DNA of 64,000 nt from Mycobacterium gallinarum. GTDB lineage: Bacteria > Actinomycetota > Actinomycetes > Mycobacteriales > Mycobacteriaceae. The position numbers were made by a program, and so were the translations under genes. The stretch lies in the NCBI RefSeq assembly GCF_010726765.1, contig NZ_AP022601.1, positions 3,844,001 through 3,908,000 on the forward strand, read 5' to 3'. This document shows positions 45,485-54,588 of the stretch, piece after piece (position 1 is the first letter of the stretch; every line of letters begins with the position of its first letter). The notes beneath the pieces were generated by a model. It did not search any database, was not told where the DNA came from, and saw nothing but the letters and a program-made list of their open reading frames with translations.

Positions 45485-46645
45485 TCAGAGGCGCTCGATG
45501 ATCGTGACGTTGGCGGTGCCGCCACCCTCGCACATCGTCTGCAAACCGTAACGACCGCCGGTGCGCTCCAACGTGTTCAGCATCGTCGCGAACAGCTTGG
45601 CGCCCGTCGCACCGAGCGGGTGACCGAGCGCGATCGCGCCGCCGTTGGGGTTGACCTTCGCATGGTCGACGTCGAGCTCCTTCATCCACGCCATCACGAC
45701 CGGTGCGAATGCCTCGTTGATCTCGACGGTGTCGATGTCGTCCATCGTCAGGCCGGTCTTCTTCAACGCGTACTGGGTGGCGGGGATCGGCCCCGTCAGC
45801 ATGAACACCGGGTCGGCACCGCGGGCGCTGATGTGGTGGATGCGGGCGCGCGGCTTCAGATTATGAGCCTGCACTGCGTTCTCCGATGCGAGCAGCACCG
45901 CGCTCGCACCGTCCGAGATCTGGCTGGCCATCGCGGCGGTCAGCCGGCCGCCCTCGACGAGAGTCTTGAGGCCGGCCATCTTCTCCAGCGACGTGTCGCG
46001 TGGTCCTTCGTCGATGACGAAGCCAGCCCCATCGACATCGACGCCGATGATCTCGTTTTCGAAATGCCCGGCGCGGATCGCCTCCTGCGCGCGCTGATGG
46101 CTGGTCAGTGAGAACTGCTCCATCTCCTCACGCGAGAGACCCCACTTCTCGGCGATCAGTTCCGAACCGCGGAACTGCGAGATCTCCTGGTCGCCGTAGC
46201 GGTGCAGCCAGCTCTTGGATTCGTTGGTCGGCGAGGTGAACCCGAACTGCTCGGCGACGGTCATGGCCGACGAGATCGGGATCTGGCTCATGTTCTGCAT
46301 TCCACCCGCCACGATCAGGTCGGCCGTGCCTGACATGATCGCCTGTGCGCCAAAGGAAATGGCCTGCTGGCTCGACCCGCATTGGCGGTCGACGGTGACG
46401 CCCGGCACCTCTTCGGGGTATCCGGCGGCCAGCCATGACAGCCTGGCGATGTTGCCTGCCTGCGGCCCGATGGCGTCGACGCAGCCGGCGATGACGTCAT
46501 CGACGGCGCCCGGGTCGACGTCGACGCGGTCGAACAGTCCGCGCCACCCGGCGGCGCCCAGATCGACGGGATGCACGCCGGACAGACCGCCGTTGCGCTT
46601 GCCGACAGCGGTGCGGACAGCTTCGATGACATATGCCTCAGGCAT
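45485..46645 (-). CDS. fadA6: FadA6, thiolase of ring C/D catabolism
   Basis: Thiolase of 386 aa acting late in HIP degradation on the open-chain CoA esters formed by IpdAB. The nucleophilic Cys is in VDRQCGSSQQA, the His in [14 protein letters not shown], and the second Cys in MCEGGGTANV. ATG 46645 shares a base with the kstR2 stop; a longer open frame extends into kstR2. Matches Rv3556c. Last gene of the fadE30-ipdF-kstR2-fadA6 operon. Confidence 0.93.
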   Translation of the reverse strand: MPEAYVIEAVRTAVGKRNGGLSGVHPVDLGAAGWRGLFDRVDVDPGAVDDVIAGCVDAIGPQAGNIARLSWLAAGYPEEVPGVTVDRQCGSSQQAISFGAQAIMSGTADLIVAGGMQNMSQIPISSAMTVAEQFGFTSPTNESKSWLHRYGDQEISQFRGSELIAEKWGLSREEMEQFSLTSHQRAQEAIRAGHFENEIIGVDVDGAGFVIDEGPRDTSLEKMAGLKTLVEGGRLTAAMASQISDGASAVLLASENAVQAHNLKPRARIHHISARGADPVFMLTGPIPATQYALKKTGLTMDDIDTVEINEAFAPVVMAWMKELDVDHAKVNPNGGAIALGHPLGATGAKLFATMLNTLERTGGRYGLQTMCEGGGTANVTIIERL

Positions 46646-47250
46646 TACTCGACTCCTTCTTTGGTGATACCACCGAGAACTATGGATAGGTACTGTCGGC
46701 CGACCTCTTCGGCCGTGAGCGGTCCGCCCGGCTGATACCAGCGGACCGAAACCCAGGTGGTGTCGCGGATGAACCGGTAGACCAGGTCGACGTCGATGTC
46801 GGGCCGGAAGTACCCGTCTTGGATGCCCTGGTCGAGCAGGTCCAGCCACATCTTGCGCTGCTCTTGATTGCGTTTCTCGACATAGGAGAACCGCTCCTGG
46901 CCCGCGAGCCGCTTGGCCTCGTCCTGGTAGATGACGACCTGCGCGTGCCGGTGCTCGATCGCCTCGAACGATGCCATGAACAGACCCTTGAGCCGCTCCA
47001 GCGGATTGGGTTCTTCTGCCACGATCTGCTCGTACCGATCGAACAGCCAGTCCAGGAAACCACGCAGCACCTCGTCGACCATCTCCTCCTTCGACGAGAA
47101 GTGGTGGTAGAGACTGCCGGACAGGATTCCCGCCGAGTCGGCGATGTCACGCACCGTCGTCGCCCGTAGCCCACGCTCGGCGAACATCGTCGCGGCGAGC
47201 TCGAGGAGCTCGTCGCGCCGCGTCTGTCCAGCGGGACCTTCGGTACTCAT
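46645..47250 (-). CDS. kstR2: KstR2, TetR-family repressor of HIP catabolism
   Basis: TetR regulator of 201 aa. The N-terminal HTH is FAERGLRATTVRDIADSAGILSGSLYHHFSSKEEMVDEVL, almost the family archetype. The remainder is the all-helical ligand and dimer domain, which in M. tuberculosis binds HIP-CoA. It is encoded inside the operon it controls. ATG 47250 overlaps the ipdF stop by 4 nt and matches the length of Rv3557c. Its operators are the boxes at 39168 and 49200. Confidence 0.95.
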   Translation of the reverse strand: MSTEGPAGQTRRDELLELAATMFAERGLRATTVRDIADSAGILSGSLYHHFSSKEEMVDEVLRGFLDWLFDRYEQIVAEEPNPLERLKGLFMASFEAIEHRHAQVVIYQDEAKRLAGQERFSYVEKRNQEQRKMWLDLLDQGIQDGYFRPDIDVDLVYRFIRDTTWVSVRWYQPGGPLTAEEVGRQYLSIVLGGITKEGVE

Positions 47251-48035
47251 GCCCGTTGGCTCGACACCGAAATCACTTCTCCAGTCAGGTAACTGGAGTA
47301 GTCGCTGGCCAGGAACGCGATGGTGGCGGCGATCTCCCATGGCTCGGCAGCTCGCCCGAACGCCTCGCCCTCCGAGAGCCGGTCCAGCAGGTCAGAGCTG
47401 CTGACCTTTTCCAAGAACTTGTGCCGGGCGATGCTCGGTGACACCGCGTTGATCCGAACGTCGTGCTCGACGGCTTCGATTGCGCTGCAACGGGTCAGCG
47501 CCATCACGCCTGCCTTGGCGGCGGCATAGTGCGACTGGGAGTGTTGTGCCCGCCAGCCGAGGACACTGGCGTTGTTGACGATCACCCCGCCGTGGTCGGC
47601 GTCGCGGAAGTACCGCAGCGCGGCACGCGTCGCACGCATCACCGACGTCAGGGTCACGTTGAGGACGCGGTCCCACTCCTCGTCGGTCATGTCGACGACG
47701 GGCGTCTCGCCACCCAGACCTGCGTTGTTGACCAGCACGTCGAGCCGTCCCATCCGGGCGGTCGTCGACGAGATCAGCGCGTCGACCTGCGCGGTGGAGG
47801 TCACGTCGCACACCACGCTCTCGACGCGACCGAGGCCGAGTTCGAGGAGCTGATCGCGAGTTTCACCGAGGCGTCGCTCGTGGTGGTCGGAGATCACGAC
47901 GTCGGCACCCTCGGCCAGCGCGCGTCGTGCAACCGACGAGCCGATGCCTGTGCCAGCGGCAGCGGTCACCACGACCACCTTGCCGGTCAAAAGTCCGTGG
48001 CCCTCAATCTCTTTCGGTGCTTCGGCCAGGCTCAT
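47247..48035 (-). CDS. ipdF: IpdF, SDR of HIP catabolism
   Basis: SDR of 262 aa. VVTAAAGTGIGSSVARRAL is the cofactor loop, NNAGLGG, NNASVLGWRA and the SHYAAAKAGV Tyr/Lys pair complete the site. In M. tuberculosis (Rv3559c) it oxidises a hydroxyl on an indanone-CoA intermediate. It shares a base with fadE30 upstream and overlaps kstR2 by 4 nt. Confidence 0.92.
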   Translation of the reverse strand: MSLAEAPKEIEGHGLLTGKVVVVTAAAGTGIGSSVARRALAEGADVVISDHHERRLGETRDQLLELGLGRVESVVCDVTSTAQVDALISSTTARMGRLDVLVNNAGLGGETPVVDMTDEEWDRVLNVTLTSVMRATRAALRYFRDADHGGVIVNNASVLGWRAQHSQSHYAAAKAGVMALTRCSAIEAVEHDVRINAVSPSIARHKFLEKVSSSDLLDRLSEGEAFGRAAEPWEIAATIAFLASDYSSYLTGEVISVSSQRA

Positions 48036-49183
48036 CAGCCCTTCACCTCACGGGGTAGGCCGAGCACCCGCTCGGCGATGATGTTGCGCTGGATCTCGTT
48101 GGAGCCGCCGTAGATCGTGTCCGCCCTGGCGAACAGATACAGCCGCTGCCATTCGTCGAAGTCGCCGTCGGTCAGCGTCAGGCCGTCGCGGCCCAGCACC
48201 TCCATCGCGATCTCGCCGAGCTCACGATGCCAGTTGGCCCACAACAGTTTCGAGACGTTGTCTTGACCCGGCTGCTCGACATCCATGGTCGCCAGCGCAT
48301 AGGACCGCATGGTGCGCAGACCCGCCCACGACCGGGTCAGCCGCTCGCGGATCAGCGGATCGTCGGCTGCGCCGTTGCGCTTGGCGAGCTCCGCGACGCC
48401 GGAAAGCTCACGGGCGTACTCGATCTGCTGGCCGAGCGTCGACACACCACGCTCGAACGTCAACAGCCCCATGGCGACCCGCCACCCATCGCCCGGCGTC
48501 CCGACCACCAGGTCGGCCGCGGTGCGCGCGTCGTCGAAGAACACCTCGTTGAACTCCGAGTCGCCCGTCAACTGCACGATCGGCCGCACCTCGACACCCG
48601 GTTGATCCAACGGCACCAGAAGGAAGGACAGTCCGGCGTGACGCTTGGAACCCTTCTCGGTGCGGGCGACGACGAAGCACCACTGCGCCCAGTGCGCCAG
48701 CGATGTCCACACCTTCTGCCCGTTGATCACCCACTCGTCGCCGACGAGCTCGGCGGTCGTCGACACGTTCGCCAGATCGCTGCCCGCGCCGGGTTCGGAG
48801 TAGCCCTGACACCACAGTTCGGTGACGTCGAGAATCTTGGGCAGGAAGCGCTGCTGTTGCTCTGGTGTTCCGAACGCGATCACCGTCGGCCCGAGCAGTT
48901 CCTCACCGAAGTGGTTCACCTTCGCGGGCGCGTTGGCGAGGGCGTACTCCTCGTAGAACGCGACGCGGTGCGCAACGGTCAGGCCGCGGCCGCCGTGCTC
49001 CTCCGGCCAGCCGAGACATGTATAGCCGGCGGCCGCGAGATGCTGGTTCCACGCGCGTCGTTCCTCGAACGCCTCATCCTCGCGACCCGGCCCTCCGCGG
49101 CCCTTGATCGCGGCGAATTCGCCGGCGAGATTCTCGGCGAGCCAGTCGCGGACCTCGGCCCTGAACTCCTGGACCTCTATCAC
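48035..49183 (-). CDS. fadE30: FadE30, acyl-CoA dehydrogenase acting on HIP-CoA
   Basis: Acyl-CoA dehydrogenase of 382 aa that desaturates the propionyl side chain of HIP-CoA or its hydroxy form. CQGYSEPGAGSDLANV is the flavin signature, and YGGSNEIQRNIIAERVLGLPR the C-terminal arginine-containing motif. GTG 49183 is the start; the KstR2 box is 17 bp upstream. First gene of the leftward operon, divergent from fadD3. Matches Rv3560c. Confidence 0.94.
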   Translation of the reverse strand: MIEVQEFRAEVRDWLAENLAGEFAAIKGRGGPGREDEAFEERRAWNQHLAAAGYTCLGWPEEHGGRGLTVAHRVAFYEEYALANAPAKVNHFGEELLGPTVIAFGTPEQQQRFLPKILDVTELWCQGYSEPGAGSDLANVSTTAELVGDEWVINGQKVWTSLAHWAQWCFVVARTEKGSKRHAGLSFLLVPLDQPGVEVRPIVQLTGDSEFNEVFFDDARTAADLVVGTPGDGWRVAMGLLTFERGVSTLGQQIEYARELSGVAELAKRNGAADDPLIRERLTRSWAGLRTMRSYALATMDVEQPGQDNVSKLLWANWHRELGEIAMEVLGRDGLTLTDGDFDEWQRLYLFARADTIYGGSNEIQRNIIAERVLGLPREVKG

Positions 49184-49199
49184 CCCTGTAGGCTAACCT

Positions 49200-49213
49200 A
49201 CCAAGCACTTGCT
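49200..49213. promoter_or_regulatory. KstR2 operator between fadE30 and fadD3
   Basis: ACCAAGCACTTGCT fits AnCAAGnnCTTGnT. It is 17 bp from the fadE30 start and 18 bp from the fadD3 start, so one bound repressor would cover both promoters. Confidence 0.92.
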
Positions 49214-49230
49214 TTGTTAGAGGAGCATCG

Positions 49231-50796
49231 ATGACGGACCGTTCGAGGACCATTCCGCAGGTCCTGGATCGGATTGCTGACCAGTTCTCGGACCATGACG
49301 CCCTGGTTACGACCGCCGGCAGTGCCGGCAATCCAGCCGGCGACCGTCAGCTGACCTACGCGCAGTTGCGCGCCGAAGTGCGCCAGGCCGCCGCAGCCAT
49401 GATCGACCTGGGCGTGCAGGCCGGGGACCGGGTCGCGATCTGGTCGCCGAACACCTGGCACTGGGTGGTTGCATGCCTGGCCACGCACTATGCCGGCGCG
49501 GTGATGGTGCCGCTGAACACCCGCTACACCGCGAGCGAGGCCACCGACATCCTTGCCCGCACCGCCGCTCCGCTGCTGTTCGCGGCGGGCGAGTTCCTCG
49601 GCGCCGACAAGGCCGCGTCCATTGACCGCGAGGCTCTTCCGGACCTGCGGCACGTAATCCGCGTCCCGATAGAGAAGGACGACGGAACGTGGGACGAGTT
49701 CGTCGCGCGCGGCACAGACCTCGCCGTCGTGGACGCCCGCGCCGCAGCCGTCACGCCTGACGACGTATCCGACATCCTCTTCACCTCCGGCACCACGGGC
49801 CGCAGCAAGGGCGTGCTTTGCGCACATCGCCAGTCGCTCGACGCCCCCGCCGCATGGGCTGCCTGCGGAGAGCTCACGAGTGCGGACCGCTACCTGTGCA
49901 TCAATCCGTTCTTCCACAACTTCGGCTACAAGGCCGGCATCCTGGCGTGCCTGCAGACCGGCGCGACGCTCATCCCGCAGTTGACGTTCGACCCGGAGAA
50001 GGCGATGGCCGCGGTGGCCGAACACCGCATCACCGTGCTGCCCGGGCCGCCGACGATCTACCAGACCCTGCTGGACCATCCGAAGCGCGGCGACTACGAC
50101 CTGACGTCGCTGCGATTCGCGGTGACCGGTGCGGCGACGATCCCCGTGGTGCTGATCGAACGCATGCAGACCGAACTCGACATCGACATCGTGCTGACCG
50201 CGTATGGCCTGACCGAGGCCAGCGGGTTCGGCACGATGTGCCGCGCGGACGACGACGCGGTCACGGTGGCCACGACGTGCGGGCGCCCGATCGCCGACTT
50301 CGAACTACGCATCGACGACCCGTCCGAGGACGGCTCGGGGGAGGTGCTGCTGCGCGGGCCCAACGTGATGCTCGGTTACCTCGATGATCCCGAAGCCACC
50401 GCCGCCGCAATCGATTCCGACGGCTGGCTACACACGGGCGACGTCGGCCGATTGGACGAGCGCGGAAACCTGACCATCACCGATCGGCTCAAGGACATGT
50501 ACATCTGCGGCGGGTTCAATGTCTACCCCGCCGAGATCGAACAGGTGTTGGCGCGCCTCGACGGCGTCGCCGAGTCGGCCGTCATCGGGGTGCCCGATGA
50601 TCGCTTGGGCGAGGTCGGCAAGGCGTTCCTCGTACTCAAGCCGGGCGCGGAGCTGGACGAAAAACAGGTAATCACCTACACGCGTGAGCATCTCGCGAAC
50701 TTCAAGGCACCGCGTTTCGTGGAGTTCCTCGATGTGCTGCCACGTAATCCGGGCGGCAAAGTGGTCAAGCCAGTTCTCCGCGGGATGCGGAAATAG
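49231..50796 (+). CDS. fadD3: FadD3, HIP-CoA synthetase
   Basis: Acyl-CoA synthetase of 521 aa that activates HIP, the C/D-ring propionate left after ring A/B removal, thereby making the KstR2 inducer. The P-loop is FTSGTTGRSKG, the adenylate motif YGLTEASGFGTM, and the C-terminal catalytic Lys is in NPGGKVVKP. An AGAGGAG site precedes ATG 49231. First gene of the rightward operon with fadE31-33. Slightly longer than the M. tuberculosis enzyme. Confidence 0.95.
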   Translation: MTDRSRTIPQVLDRIADQFSDHDALVTTAGSAGNPAGDRQLTYAQLRAEVRQAAAAMIDLGVQAGDRVAIWSPNTWHWVVACLATHYAGAVMVPLNTRYTASEATDILARTAAPLLFAAGEFLGADKAASIDREALPDLRHVIRVPIEKDDGTWDEFVARGTDLAVVDARAAAVTPDDVSDILFTSGTTGRSKGVLCAHRQSLDAPAAWAACGELTSADRYLCINPFFHNFGYKAGILACLQTGATLIPQLTFDPEKAMAAVAEHRITVLPGPPTIYQTLLDHPKRGDYDLTSLRFAVTGAATIPVVLIERMQTELDIDIVLTAYGLTEASGFGTMCRADDDAVTVATTCGRPIADFELRIDDPSEDGSGEVLLRGPNVMLGYLDDPEATAAAIDSDGWLHTGDVGRLDERGNLTITDRLKDMYICGGFNVYPAEIEQVLARLDGVAESAVIGVPDDRLGEVGKAFLVLKPGAELDEKQVITYTREHLANFKAPRFVEFLDVLPRNPGGKVVKPVLRGMRK

Positions 50797-50804
50797 GAGC
50801 ACTG

Positions 50805-51929
50805 ATGGATCTCAATTTCGACGACGCGACCCTGGACTTCCAGTCCGAGGTGCGCGAATTCCTCTCGGCGAACAAGGACAAGTTCCCGACGAAGTCCTAC
50901 GACACGGCCGAGGGCTTCGAACAACATCGGGCCTGGGACAAGGTGCTCTTCGACGCCGGCTTGTCGGTGATCACGTGGCCGGAGAAGTACGGCGGCCGCG
51001 ACGCGTCGCTGCTGCAGTGGGTGGTCTACGAGGAGGAGTACTTCCGCGCAGGCGCGCCAGGCCGCGCCAGCGCCAACGGCACGTCGATGCTCGCGCCGAC
51101 CCTGTTCGCGCACGGCACCCAGGAACAGCTCGACAGAGTGTTGCCCAAAATGGCCAGTGGCGAAGAGATCTGGGCGCAGGCCTGGTCGGAACCCGAGTCG
51201 GGCAGCGACCTCGCGTCGCTGCGGTCGACCGCCACCAAGACCGACGGTGGCTGGTTGCTCAACGGCCAGAAGATATGGAGCTCGCGGGCGCCGTTCGGCG
51301 AGCGCGCGTTCGGGTTGTTCCGCTCGGATCCCGAGGCCCAGCGGCACAAGGGGCTGACGTACGTCATGTTCGACTTGAAGGCCGACGGGGTCACGGTGCG
51401 CCCGATTGCCCAGTTGGGTGGCGACACAGGTTTCGGGGAGATCTTCCTCGACGACGTGTTCGTGCCTGACAACGACGTGATCGGTGAGGTGAACGACGGC
51501 TGGCGTGCGGCGATGAGTACGTCGAGCAATGAGCGCGGGATGTCGCTGCGCAGCCCGGCGCGCTTCATCGCACCCGCCGAACGCCTTGTCGCACAATGGA
51601 AAGCCAATCCCGATCCCGTATTCGTCGACCGGGTAGCCGACGCATGGATCAGGGCGCAGGCCTACCGGCTGCACACGTTCGGCACCGTGACCAGAGTCAG
51701 TGGCGGCGGTGAACTGGGCGCCGAGTCGTCGGTGACCAAGGTGTTCTGGTCGGATCTCGACGTCGCGATTCATCAGACCGCGCTGGACATGCGCGGCGCC
51801 GACGCCGAGCTGGTCGACTCGTGGACCGAAGGTCTGCTGTTCGCACTGGGCGGTCCGATCTATGCGGGCACCAACGAGATTCAGCGCAACATCATCGCCG
51901 AGCGCCTACTGGGCCTGCCGCGGAAGTAG
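50805..51929 (+). CDS. fadE31: FadE31, acyl-CoA dehydrogenase
   Basis: Acyl-CoA dehydrogenase of 374 aa. WAQAWSEPESGSDLASL is the flavin signature, and YAGTNEIQRNIIAERLLGLPRK the C-terminal motif. Lies 8 bp after fadD3 and 4 bp before fadE32. With FadE32 or FadE33 it probably forms heteromers acting on HIP-derived CoA esters; the precise step is not proven by sequence. Matches Rv3562. Confidence 0.92.
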   Translation: MDLNFDDATLDFQSEVREFLSANKDKFPTKSYDTAEGFEQHRAWDKVLFDAGLSVITWPEKYGGRDASLLQWVVYEEEYFRAGAPGRASANGTSMLAPTLFAHGTQEQLDRVLPKMASGEEIWAQAWSEPESGSDLASLRSTATKTDGGWLLNGQKIWSSRAPFGERAFGLFRSDPEAQRHKGLTYVMFDLKADGVTVRPIAQLGGDTGFGEIFLDDVFVPDNDVIGEVNDGWRAAMSTSSNERGMSLRSPARFIAPAERLVAQWKANPDPVFVDRVADAWIRAQAYRLHTFGTVTRVSGGGELGAESSVTKVFWSDLDVAIHQTALDMRGADAELVDSWTEGLLFALGGPIYAGTNEIQRNIIAERLLGLPRK

Positions 51930-51933
51930 ACAG

Positions 51934-52899
51934 ATGAACTTTGAGATTGACGAACAGCAGCGCGACTTCGCCGCCAGCATCGACGCCGCTCTCGGCGCGG
52001 CCGACATGCCCGCCGCGGTGCGCGCGTGGGCCGCGGGCGACCCCGCGCCTGGCCGCAAGGTCTGGGCACAGCTGGCCGACCTGGGTGTGACAGCCCTGAT
52101 GGTGCCCGAAAAGTTCGACGGGATCGAGGCGCACCCCGTCGACCTGGTGGTCGCTGCCGAACGGCTTGGCCGGTGGTGCGTTCCCGGGCCGGTGACCGAA
52201 TCCATTGCGGTGGCACCGGTTCTCCTCGCCAGCCACGATGACGTGGCCGAGCGCAGCGCTGCACTGGCGGCCGGTGAGCTGATCGCCACGGTCGCGTTGC
52301 CCCCGCAGGTGCCGCGGGCGGTGGACGCCGACACCGCGGGCCTGATCCTGGTGGCGGCCGACGGCAAGGTCAGCGACGGCACCGCGGGCGAGCAGGTGGA
52401 ATCCGTCGACCCGAGCCGAAAGTTGTTCGAGGTCAGCGTGTCCGGTGAGGGCCAGGCGGCCGATGTGGCACGCGCATACGAGTTCGGCGTGTTGGCGACT
52501 GCGGCGCAGCTGGTCGGGGCAGGGCAGGCGCTGCTCGACATGTCGGTCGAGTACGCCAAGCAGCGCAGCCAGTTCGGCACGGTGATTGGTACGTATCAGG
52601 CCATCAAACACAAACTCGCCGATGTACACATTGCCCTCGAGCTCGCTAGGCCCCTGGTCTACGGGGCGGCGCTGTCGGTGGCCGACCAGACGCCGGAGAC
52701 GGCGCGCGACGTCAGTGCCGCCAAGGTCGCCGCGTCGGACGCCGCGCTGCTGGCGGCACGCTCTGCGCTGCAGACCCACGGCGCGATCGGATTCACGCAA
52801 GAGCACGACATGTCGCTGTCGCTGTTGCGGGTGCAGGCACTGCGTTCGGCGTGGGGCGATCCCGCGCTGCACCGGCGACGGCTTCTGGAGGCATTGTGA
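51934..52899 (+). CDS. fadE32: FadE32, acyl-CoA dehydrogenase subunit
   Basis: Short divergent acyl-CoA dehydrogenase of 321 aa from ATG 51934. DEQQRDFAASIDAALG begins the helical domain, and VEYAKQRSQFGTVIGTYQAIKHKLADVHIALE is the flavin-contact helix. HGAIGFTQEHDMSL is the active-site loop. The central barrel is poorly conserved, as in half-subunits of the ChsE1 kind. Overlaps fadE33 by 4 nt (GTGA). Matches Rv3563. Confidence 0.92.
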   Translation: MNFEIDEQQRDFAASIDAALGAADMPAAVRAWAAGDPAPGRKVWAQLADLGVTALMVPEKFDGIEAHPVDLVVAAERLGRWCVPGPVTESIAVAPVLLASHDDVAERSAALAAGELIATVALPPQVPRAVDADTAGLILVAADGKVSDGTAGEQVESVDPSRKLFEVSVSGEGQAADVARAYEFGVLATAAQLVGAGQALLDMSVEYAKQRSQFGTVIGTYQAIKHKLADVHIALELARPLVYGAALSVADQTPETARDVSAAKVAASDAALLAARSALQTHGAIGFTQEHDMSLSLLRVQALRSAWGDPALHRRRLLEAL

Positions 52900-53837
52900 G
52901 CGAAGAACGGGAACTGCTGCGGGGCACGGTAGCCGCACTGGTCGAGAAGCACGCGTCGCCCGAGGCCGTGCGGCAGGCGATGGAGTCCGAGCGAGGATTC
53001 GACGAGTCGCTGTGGAAGTTGTTGTGCGAGCAAGTGGGTGCCGCCGCTCTGGTGGTACCCGAGGAACTCGGCGGTGCGGGTGGTGAGCTCGCCGACGCCG
53101 CCGTCGTCCTCGAAGAACTCGGTAAGGGCCTGGTGCCTACACCTCTGCTCGGCACGACGCTGGCTGAGCTGGCGCTGCTGACCGCCGAGCAACCCGACGC
53201 CGACGCGCTGGAAGAACTTGCGGCCGGTACCAAGATCGGCACCATCGCGTTCGATACGAATTTCGTGATCAGCGGCGACGTCGCCGACATCGTGATCACA
53301 GCGGACGGTGAGCGACTGAAGCGGCTGTCGGAGTTCACCGCGCACCCCGCGAAGACCATGGATCCGACGCGTCGGCTGGCCCGCGTCGAATCGCAGGGCG
53401 ATACCGAGATCGGCGCCGACCCGGGGCTGGCCGATACGGCGGCGATCCTGCTCGCCGCCGAGCAGATCGGAGCGGCTGCGCGGTGTCTCGATCTCACCGT
53501 CGCGTACACCAAGGACAGGGTTCAGTTCGGCAGGCCGATCGGCAGCTTCCAGGCCCTCAAGCACCGGATGGCTGACCTGTATGTCGCGGTGCAGACGGCG
53601 CGGGCCGTCGTGAACGACGCGGTAGCCGAACCGTCGCCGACGTCAGCGGCGTTGGCGCGATTCTCGGCGAGCGAAGCGTTCTCCAAGGTGGTGGGCGAGG
53701 CGGTCCAGATGCACGGCGGCATCGCCATCACGTGGGAGCACGACATGCAGTTGTACTTCAAGCGAGCGCACGGCAGCGCGCAGCTGCTCGGGCCGCCTAG
53801 GGAGCATTTGCGCAGGCTCGAGTCCGAAGTGCTCTAA
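52896..53837 (+). CDS. fadE33: FadE33, acyl-CoA dehydrogenase subunit
   Basis: Short acyl-CoA dehydrogenase of 313 aa from GTG 52896. LVVPEELGGAGGELADAAVVLEELGKGL is the N-terminal domain, VAYTKDRVQFGRPIGSFQALKHRMADLYV the flavin helix, and MHGGIAITWEHDMQLYFKRAHGSAQLLG the active-site and C-terminal region. Overlaps fadE32 by 4 nt and lies 10 bp before the PhnD-like gene. Matches Rv3564. Confidence 0.92.
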   Translation: MSEERELLRGTVAALVEKHASPEAVRQAMESERGFDESLWKLLCEQVGAAALVVPEELGGAGGELADAAVVLEELGKGLVPTPLLGTTLAELALLTAEQPDADALEELAAGTKIGTIAFDTNFVISGDVADIVITADGERLKRLSEFTAHPAKTMDPTRRLARVESQGDTEIGADPGLADTAAILLAAEQIGAAARCLDLTVAYTKDRVQFGRPIGSFQALKHRMADLYVAVQTARAVVNDAVAEPSPTSAALARFSASEAFSKVVGEAVQMHGGIAITWEHDMQLYFKRAHGSAQLLGPPREHLRRLESEVL

Positions 53838-53847
53838 CGTTGGCCAC

Positions 53848-54588
53848 GTGACATCGCTGTCCTTCGTCCTGGACCAGAATCTCGGGTTGCCGACCAGCGA
53901 CGAGCCGTGGAAGAGCATTCTCACCGCGGCCGACATCGTCGCGAGCCAGACCGCCGATCTCGCCGTCATCGACGAGGCTCTCGCCCGACACCAGCCGGAC
54001 GTCGCGTATGTGCCGACAGCGGACTTTCACCGGATCGTCCGAAGTGGTGACGACACCTACGTGGGACTGGCGATCGCCACGTCCAAGTTCACCGGCGATC
54101 CTCGTCAGACCAGCCTGCTCGTCGTCAGGGCCGATGATCCCGCGACGGGGTTGGCCGATTTGCAGGGCGCGGACTACGGATACATCAACACGGCCTGCAC
54201 GTCGAGCTACTTCTCACCGGCGATTCTGTTGGCGAGGCTGGGGAAAGCGCGGGATGAATTCCTGCATCTGATTGCAGTCCCGGCGTGGCAAGGCCAGATC
54301 GATGCCGTTGTCTCCGAGCGAGTTCGGGCGACGATGGTCCTGGAGGATGTCTGGAGAGCAAGGTCGGAGAACGCCAAGGCGACGAAGATCATCGGGCAGT
54401 ACGACAACTGCAAACCACCGGTGGTGATCGCGCGCAAGGGACTGGACGAAGGCACCCGCACCATGCTTCTCGGCGCGCTGGTCGCGTGGGTGCCTGATTG
54501 GAGCGGCGTGTACGGCGGACTCAAGCCCTTCTATTACGCCGACGTGCACGGGTTCTTCCACGACCTCGATCAACTCCCGGCCCGATGA
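53848..54588 (+). CDS. Cytoplasmic PhnD-like ligand-binding protein in the HIP operon
   Basis: Protein of 246 aa from GTG 53848 resembling phosphate/phosphonate ABC binding proteins of the PhnD type (DVAYVPTADFHRIV, LVVRADDPATGLADLQGADYGYINTACTSSYFSPAILLARLG, VVIARKGLDEGTRTMLLGALV). It lacks any signal peptide, lipobox or ABC partner, so it should be cytoplasmic. It is 10 bp downstream of fadE33 and overlaps aspB by 4 nt, so it belongs to the KstR2-controlled operon. M. tuberculosis has no gene at this point. Role unknown; binding of a CoA-ester or keto-acid intermediate is a guess. Confidence 0.75.
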   Translation: MTSLSFVLDQNLGLPTSDEPWKSILTAADIVASQTADLAVIDEALARHQPDVAYVPTADFHRIVRSGDDTYVGLAIATSKFTGDPRQTSLLVVRADDPATGLADLQGADYGYINTACTSSYFSPAILLARLGKARDEFLHLIAVPAWQGQIDAVVSERVRATMVLEDVWRARSENAKATKIIGQYDNCKPPVVIARKGLDEGTRTMLLGALVAWVPDWSGVYGGLKPFYYADVHGFFHDLDQLPAR

